A DNA stretch of 64,000 nt from Mycobacterium kiyosense. GTDB lineage: Bacteria; Actinomycetota; Actinomycetes; Mycobacteriales; Mycobacteriaceae. Position 1 is the first letter of the stretch. The number at the start of each line of letters is the position of its first letter. The stretch is taken from the NCBI GenBank assembly GCA_021654635.1, contig AP025179.1, positions 806,001-870,000 on the forward strand, given 5' to 3'. This document shows positions 60,034 through 64,000 of this stretch, one piece after another. The translations under genes and the position numbers were made by a program. The notes beneath the pieces are model-generated. The model saw only the letters and a program-made list of their open reading frames with translations. It did no database searches and was not told the DNA's origin.

Positions 60034-61697
60034 ATGACGCGAGGGCGTAAGCCAAGGCCGGGCCGCATCACATTCGTGGGGTCTGGTCCGGGCGACCCCG
60101 GTCTTTTGACCAGCCGGGCGGCCACGGTGCTGGCCAATGCCGCGCTGGTGTTCACCGACCCCGACGTACCGGAGCCGGTGCTGGCGCTGATCGGCAAGGA
60201 CCTGCCGCCGGTGTCCGGACCGGCGCCGGCCGAACCGGCCCCGGCCGGCTCGGACGCCACATCCGCCAGCACCGAGGCGCCGCCCGCGGTAGTGGCCAGC
60301 GGCCCGGATATCCGCCCCGCGCTGGGCGACCCGACGGAGGTGGCCAAGACGCTGACGCACGAGGCGCGCCTGGGGGTGGACGTGGTGCGATTGGTGGCTG
60401 GCGACCCGCTGGCGGTCGATGCGGTGATCACCGAGGTCAACGCCGTCGCACGGACCCACCTGCACGTCGAGATCGTGCCGGGTCTGGCCCCCAGCAGCGC
60501 CGTGCCGACCTACGCGGGGCTGCCGTTGGGCTCCTCGCACACGGTGGCCGACGTGCGCGACCCGCAGGTGGATTGGGAGGCTTTGGCCGCTGCCCCGGGC
60601 CCGCTGATCCTGCAGGCGACCGCGTCGCATCTGGCCGACGCCGCGCGCACCCTGATCGACCACGAACTGGCCGACAGCACGCCGTGTGTAGTGACCGCGC
60701 AGGGCACTACCTGTCAGCAGCGCTCGGTGGAGACCACGCTGCTGGGCTTGACCGATCCGGCCGTGCTGGGCGGTGGCGCCGACCCGGCCGGTCCGCTGAC
60801 CGGTCCGCTGGTGGTGACCATCGGCAAGACCGTGGCCAGCCGGGCCAAGCTGAACTGGTGGGAGAGCCGCGCGCTGTACGGCTGGACGGTGCTGGTTCCG
60901 CGCACTAAGGACCAGGCCGGCGAGATGAGCGAGCGGCTGACGTCCTACGGCGCGCTGCCCATCGAGGTACCGACCATCGCCGTAGAGCCGCCGCGCAGCC
61001 CGGCCCAGATGGAACGCGCCGTCAAGGGTTTGGTCGACGGCCGGTTCCAGTGGGTGGTGTTCACCTCCACCAACGCGGTGCGCGCGGTGTGGGAGAAGTT
61101 CGGCGAATTCGGTCTGGACGCGCGCGCGCGTTCTCCGGCGTCAAGATCGCCTGCGTCGGCGAGTCGACGGCGGACCGGGTCCGCGCCTTCGGCATCAGCC
61201 CTGAGCTGGTGCCGTCCGGCGAGCAGTCCTCGATGGGACTGCTGGACGAATTCCCGCCGTACGACAGCATTTTCGACCCGGTGAACCGGGTGCTGCTGCC
61301 GCGCGCCGACATCGCGACCGAGACGCTGGCCGAAGGTCTGCGCGAGCGTGGCTGGGAGATCGAGGACGTCACCGCCTACCGGACGGTGCGTGCCGCGCCG
61401 CCGCCGGCGTCCACCCGCGAAATGATCAAGACCGGCGGCTTCGACGCGGTGTGCTTCACCTCCAGCTCGACCGTGCGCAACCTGGTCGGCATCGCCGGCA
61501 AGCCGCACGCGCGCACCATCATCGCCTGCATCGGACCCAAGACGGCCGAGACCGCGGCCGAGTTCGGGCTTCGGGTGGATGTGCAGCCGGAGACTGCCGC
61601 GGTGGGTCCGCTGGTCGACGCGCTGGCCGAACATGCCGCGCGGTTGCGGGCCGAGGGTGCGCTGCCGCCGCCGCGTAAGAAGAGCCGCCGGCGATGA
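60034..61697 (+). pseudogene. hemD: Uroporphyrinogen-III methyltransferase/synthase fusion, frameshifted as read
   Basis: Two-domain haem enzyme: an N-terminal SUMT/CobA-like methyltransferase (VGSGPGDPGLLTSRAATVL, VVRLVAGDPL) and a C-terminal uroporphyrinogen-III synthase. The frame breaks after FGEFGLDARA in an alternating CG tract at about 61119-61130; the tract has 11 bases between GAC and TTC, and 9 would restore ARAFSGVKIACVGESTADR and the stop at 61697. Thus two bases too many, or one too few. Probably a sequencing or slippage error, as the gene is needed for haem. ATG 60034 follows GGGAG at 9 bases. Confidence 0.93.
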
Positions 61698-61702
61698 CTC
61701 GT

Positions 61703-61773
61703 CGTGCGCTGACTCTGCGTACCGGGCGCGAAAGTGCGAGTAACCGCCGCCCGCAACGCAGAGTCAACGCACG
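61703..61773. repeat. Long imperfect inverted repeat between hemD and hemB
   Basis: The arms CGTGCGcTGACTCTGCGT (61703-61720) and ACGCAGAGTCAaCGCACG (61756-61773) pair over 18 positions with one mismatch; the 35-base loop contains a further GGGCG/CGCCC pair. It starts 6 bases after the hemD stop and ends 15 bases before hemB. It may cap the hemD mRNA 3' end or set the ratio of hemB expression. Confidence 0.8.
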
Positions 61774-61788
61774 CGGGACGCACCGCTG

Positions 61789-62769
61789 ATGGCTTACCCC
61801 CGGCAGCGCCCGCGCCGGCTCCGCTCCACCCCGGCGCTTCGCCGCCTGGTAGCGCAAACCTCTTTGGAGCCAAGGCATTTGGTGTTGCCGATGTTCGTCG
61901 CCGACGGTATCGACGAGCCGCGGCCGATCGCGTCGATGCCCGCGGTGGTGCAGCACACCCGCGACTCGCTGCGCAGCGCTGCCGCTGCGGCCGTCGCCGC
62001 CGGAGTGGGCGGGCTGATGCTGTTCGGCGTGCCCCGCGAACAAGACAAGGACGCGCGCGGTTCGGCCGGCCTCGACCCCGACGGCATCCTCAACGTCGCC
62101 CTGCGGGATCTGACCAAGGATCTCGGCGACGCCACCGTGCTGATGGCCGACACCTGCCTCGACGAGTTCACCGACCACGGCCATTGCGGCGTCCTGGACG
62201 AGCGCGGCCGCGTCGACAACGACGCAACCCTGGCCCAATACGTGAAACTTGCTGTGGCACAAGCGCAATCAGGTGCGCATGTGGTGGGGCCCAGCGGCAT
62301 GATGGACGGTCAGGTGGCGGCGATCCGGGACGGCCTGGACGCGGCCGGCTACACCGACGTCGTGGTGCTGGCCTATGCCGCGAAATTCGCCTCGGCGTTC
62401 TACGGGCCGTTCCGCGAGGCGGTGGCCTCCAGCCTGGCCGGTGATCGGCGGACTTATCAGCAAGAGCCGGGCAACGGCCGCGAGGCGCTGCGCGAAATCG
62501 AACTGGACCTCGCCGAAGGCGCCGACATGGTGATGGTCAAACCCGCGATGAGCTACCTCGACGTGGTAGCGGCCGCAGCAAGCGTGTCGCCCGTTCCGGT
62601 GGCGGCGTATCAGGTATCCGGGGAGTACGCGATGATTTGTGCGGCGGCGGCCAATAATTGGATCGACGAACGCGCCGCGGCGTTGGAGTCGCTGACCAGC
62701 ATCCGGCGCGCCGGGGCCGACATCGTGCTCACGTACTGGGCCGCCGAGGCGGCGAGGTGGCTGGCGTGA
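61789..62769 (+). CDS. hemB: Delta-aminolevulinic acid dehydratase (porphobilinogen synthase)
   Basis: Condenses two aminolevulinate molecules to porphobilinogen. 326 residues; TIM barrel with a metal-site region [14 protein letters not shown], first catalytic Lys in [15 protein letters not shown] and Schiff-base Lys in [10 protein letters not shown]. The ATG at 61789 ([13 protein letters not shown]) is used. Its stop overlaps the GTG at 62766 of the next gene. Confidence 0.96.
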   Translation: MAYPRQRPRRLRSTPALRRLVAQTSLEPRHLVLPMFVADGIDEPRPIASMPAVVQHTRDSLRSAAAAAVAAGVGGLMLFGVPREQDKDARGSAGLDPDGILNVALRDLTKDLGDATVLMADTCLDEFTDHGHCGVLDERGRVDNDATLAQYVKLAVAQAQSGAHVVGPSGMMDGQVAAIRDGLDAAGYTDVVVLAYAAKFASAFYGPFREAVASSLAGDRRTYQQEPGNGREALREIELDLAEGADMVMVKPAMSYLDVVAAAASVSPVPVAAYQVSGEYAMICAAAANNWIDERAAALESLTSIRRAGADIVLTYWAAEAARWLA

Positions 62770-63353
62770 CGGAGGCTGACATGAACGCAGCGCAGGAGCC
62801 CGACGAGCCCACGGTGCCCAGCCAGAAGCCGCCGTTGTTCTACGAACCGGGCGCCACCTGGTACTGGGTGCTGGCAGGGCCGTTGTCGGCGTTGTCGCTG
62901 ATCTACATCCAGTGGAGCAACCACGTCGCGATCTCGTATCTGGTTCCGGTGATCTTCCTGGTGTTGGTGTCGGCGTTCGTGGCGCTGCAGGTCAAGGCGG
63001 CGCGCATCCACACTTCGGTCGAGCTGACCGAGGATGCGCTGCGGCAGGGCACCGAGACCATCCTGGTGCGCGAGATCGTCAAGGTGTTTCCCGAACCCGA
63101 GAACTCGGTGGTCTCCGGGAAACCGCTGGCCAGGTGGCAGTCGGCGCGCGCACTCGGTGAGCTGGTCGGGGTGCCGCGCGGTCGCCGGGGCATCGGTATC
63201 AAGCTCACCGGTGGCCGCACCGCGCAGGCCTGGGCGCGCCGGCACCGTCACCTGCGGGACGCGCTGACTCCGCTCGTCGAGGAACGGATGGGCCCCTACG
63301 TTTCCGAGCTCGCCGACGAGGTCGACGTCACCGACGACGAGTCGCAGCTGTGA
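62766..63353 (+). CDS. Membrane protein (Rv0513-like, DUF3093)
   Basis: Protein of 190-195 residues with two membrane segments near the N-terminus ([17 protein letters not shown] and [21 protein letters not shown]) and a cytoplasmic domain with [25 protein letters not shown]3093 is the family from memory. GTG 62766 overlaps the hemB stop (GTGA), but ATG 62781 is preceded by GGAGG at 5 bases, so either may be used. The function is unknown. Confidence 0.82.
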   Translation: MTEADMNAAQEPDEPTVPSQKPPLFYEPGATWYWVLAGPLSALSLIYIQWSNHVAISYLVPVIFLVLVSAFVALQVKAARIHTSVELTEDALRQGTETILVREIVKVFPEPENSVVSGKPLARWQSARALGELVGVPRGRRGIGIKLTGGRTAQAWARRHRHLRDALTPLVEERMGPYVSELADEVDVTDDESQL

Positions 63354-63595
63354 GCGGGCGGGTTTTCATCGAGCTGGTGCTGGCGGGTGCCGCGTTGGTG
63401 GCGACCGGGGTCAGTTGGGGGCATACGCGTTCCATGGTCGTGGTCGCCCCGGTCGCTGACGGGCAGCCGTCGACCTTGTCGATGGTCTACGACCCGCAGC
63501 AGCTGGTGCTGACGATGTTGTTGGCGACGGTCGCCGGGATCTTCGCCGTCGTCGGGCTGGCCCGGTGGCGGCGGACCCGACGGGTGCCGAGCTGA
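63350..63595 (+). CDS. Small membrane protein (Rv0514-like)
   Basis: An 81-residue protein with two hydrophobic segments (FIELVLAGAALVATGVSW and LVLTMLLATVAGIFAVVGL) flanking an extracytoplasmic loop. The GTG start overlaps the preceding stop by 4 bases (GTGA), so it is the last gene of the haem operon. The function is unknown. Confidence 0.8.
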   Translation: MSGRVFIELVLAGAALVATGVSWGHTRSMVVVAPVADGQPSTLSMVYDPQQLVLTMLLATVAGIFAVVGLARWRRTRRVPS

Positions 63596-63608
63596 CGCGA
63601 TTCGCGGA

Positions 63609-64000
63609 CTAAGCGGATTTCTTCAGCAGGGACAGCATCGACTGACGCCGCCAGGTGATGGCGTCGGCCAGGTTGCGCAGCGCCTGGTGGACCGAGCGGG
63701 AGACCGGGAACGGTGACTCACCGGAATCGTCGCCGAGCAGGGCGTCGCAGCTGGGGTTGGTGACGACCGTCCATTCCACTCCGGCGGCCCGGCACTCCTC
63801 GTCGAGGGCGCATAGCAGCCCGATCCCGGCCGCAGCGAAATGGGTGAGGTCGGTCAGGTCGAGCACCACGGGGTTGGTGCCGTCGACGAACCGCCGAATG
63901 TGCCTGCTGACCTGGTCGACGTTGACGGTGTCGACCTCGCCGCGGATGGTGACCACGGTCGCGAGGTGCCGACAGTGCGCCCGGACGAAGGCGCCGCTGC
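63609..64000 (-). CDS. STAS-domain anti-anti-sigma factor (Rv0516c-like; 5' end off window)
   Basis: Anti-sigma-factor antagonist like M. tuberculosis Rv0516c. The visible part starts AFVRAHCRHLATVVTIRGEV and has the STAS core NPVVLDLTDLTHFAAAGIGL, where the phosphorylatable residue of SpoIIAA-type proteins is replaced by Ala (FAAAG), so control by phosphorylation at that site is doubtful. The frame is open to the last base, so the start lies beyond 64000. It converges on the haem operon, 13 bases from its end. Confidence 0.85.
   Translation of the reverse strand, partial: SGAFVRAHCRHLATVVTIRGEVDTVNVDQVSRHIRRFVDGTNPVVLDLTDLTHFAAAGIGLLCALDEECRAAGVEWTVVTNPSCDALLGDDSGESPFPVSRSVHQALRNLADAITWRRQSMLSLLKKSA

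Overview
The window is high-GC actinobacterial DNA and the gene content is mycobacterial: mycolic-acid cyclopropane synthases (pcaA, cmaA2, umaA), mycothiol synthesis (mshA), heparin-binding haemagglutinin (hbhA), MmpL transport, RamB/isocitrate lyase and SenX3-RegX3 with a MIRU repeat between the two genes. From recalled gene order, positions 5784-64000 run nearly colinear with Mycobacterium tuberculosis Rv0455c to Rv0516c, so a slow-growing non-tuberculous mycobacterium is the best guess. The species cannot be read from the sequence.

Layout. 1-2305: 3' part of an MmpL4/MmpL5-type transporter. 2410-5781: sulfatase, HAD hydrolase, a Cys-rich small protein and two small secreted proteins, one of them the Rv0455c type linked to siderophore export. 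6299-12986: enoyl-CoA hydratase, DedA protein, prolyl oligopeptidase, aldehyde dehydrogenase, DUF779 and membrane proteins. 13043-20920: lpdC, ramB, acyl-ACP thioesterase, aceA and fadB2, a fatty-acid and glyoxylate block. 21003-24227: umaA, pcaA and a TetR regulator. 24417-32312: DUF445 protein, XRE regulator, hbhA, deoC, nitrilase-like protein and murB. 32395-40906: LD-transpeptidase lipoprotein, SDR, ROK regulator, mshA, gpmA and senX3-MIRU-regX3. 40888-46664: mtnA, GMC oxidoreductase operon, FadR-type regulator and a Cys-rich protein. 46773-54343: ppx, isomerase, thioesterase, proC, a BldC-like HTH, the 33-residue ribosomal protein bS22, a GalE-like SDR and an acyltransferase. 54344-57556: 20-bp repeat array, cmaA2, HadA-like dehydratase, serB-like phosphatase and glutaredoxin-like protein. 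57646-64000: haem operon hemA-hemC-hemD-hemB, two membrane proteins and a STAS anti-anti-sigma factor that runs off the window.

How the genes work together. Many neighbours overlap by 1-4 bases (ATGA, GTGA, TGATG), so operons are tight and probably translationally coupled. Several genes have a TANNNT -10 box 6-8 bases before a GTG and look leaderless. RamB-like TTCGCAA words occur before both ramB and aceA, and an ATTGG/CCAAT palindrome covers the start of the FadR-type gene.

Quality. At least eight genes (sulfatase 5' end, aceA twice, umaA, the TetR 3' end, murB, an SDR, hemD) carry a 1-2 base indel, mostly in homopolymers or a CG run. A ninth gene has an in-frame stop. Because murB and hemD should be essential, most of these are probably sequence errors.

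I found no tRNA, rRNA, CRISPR array, insertion sequence or prophage. The least explained elements are the inverted 20-bp-period array at 54361-54660, the long hairpin between hemD and hemB, and the tandem repeat before hemA. Names given as Rv numbers rest on recalled similarity, not on a search.
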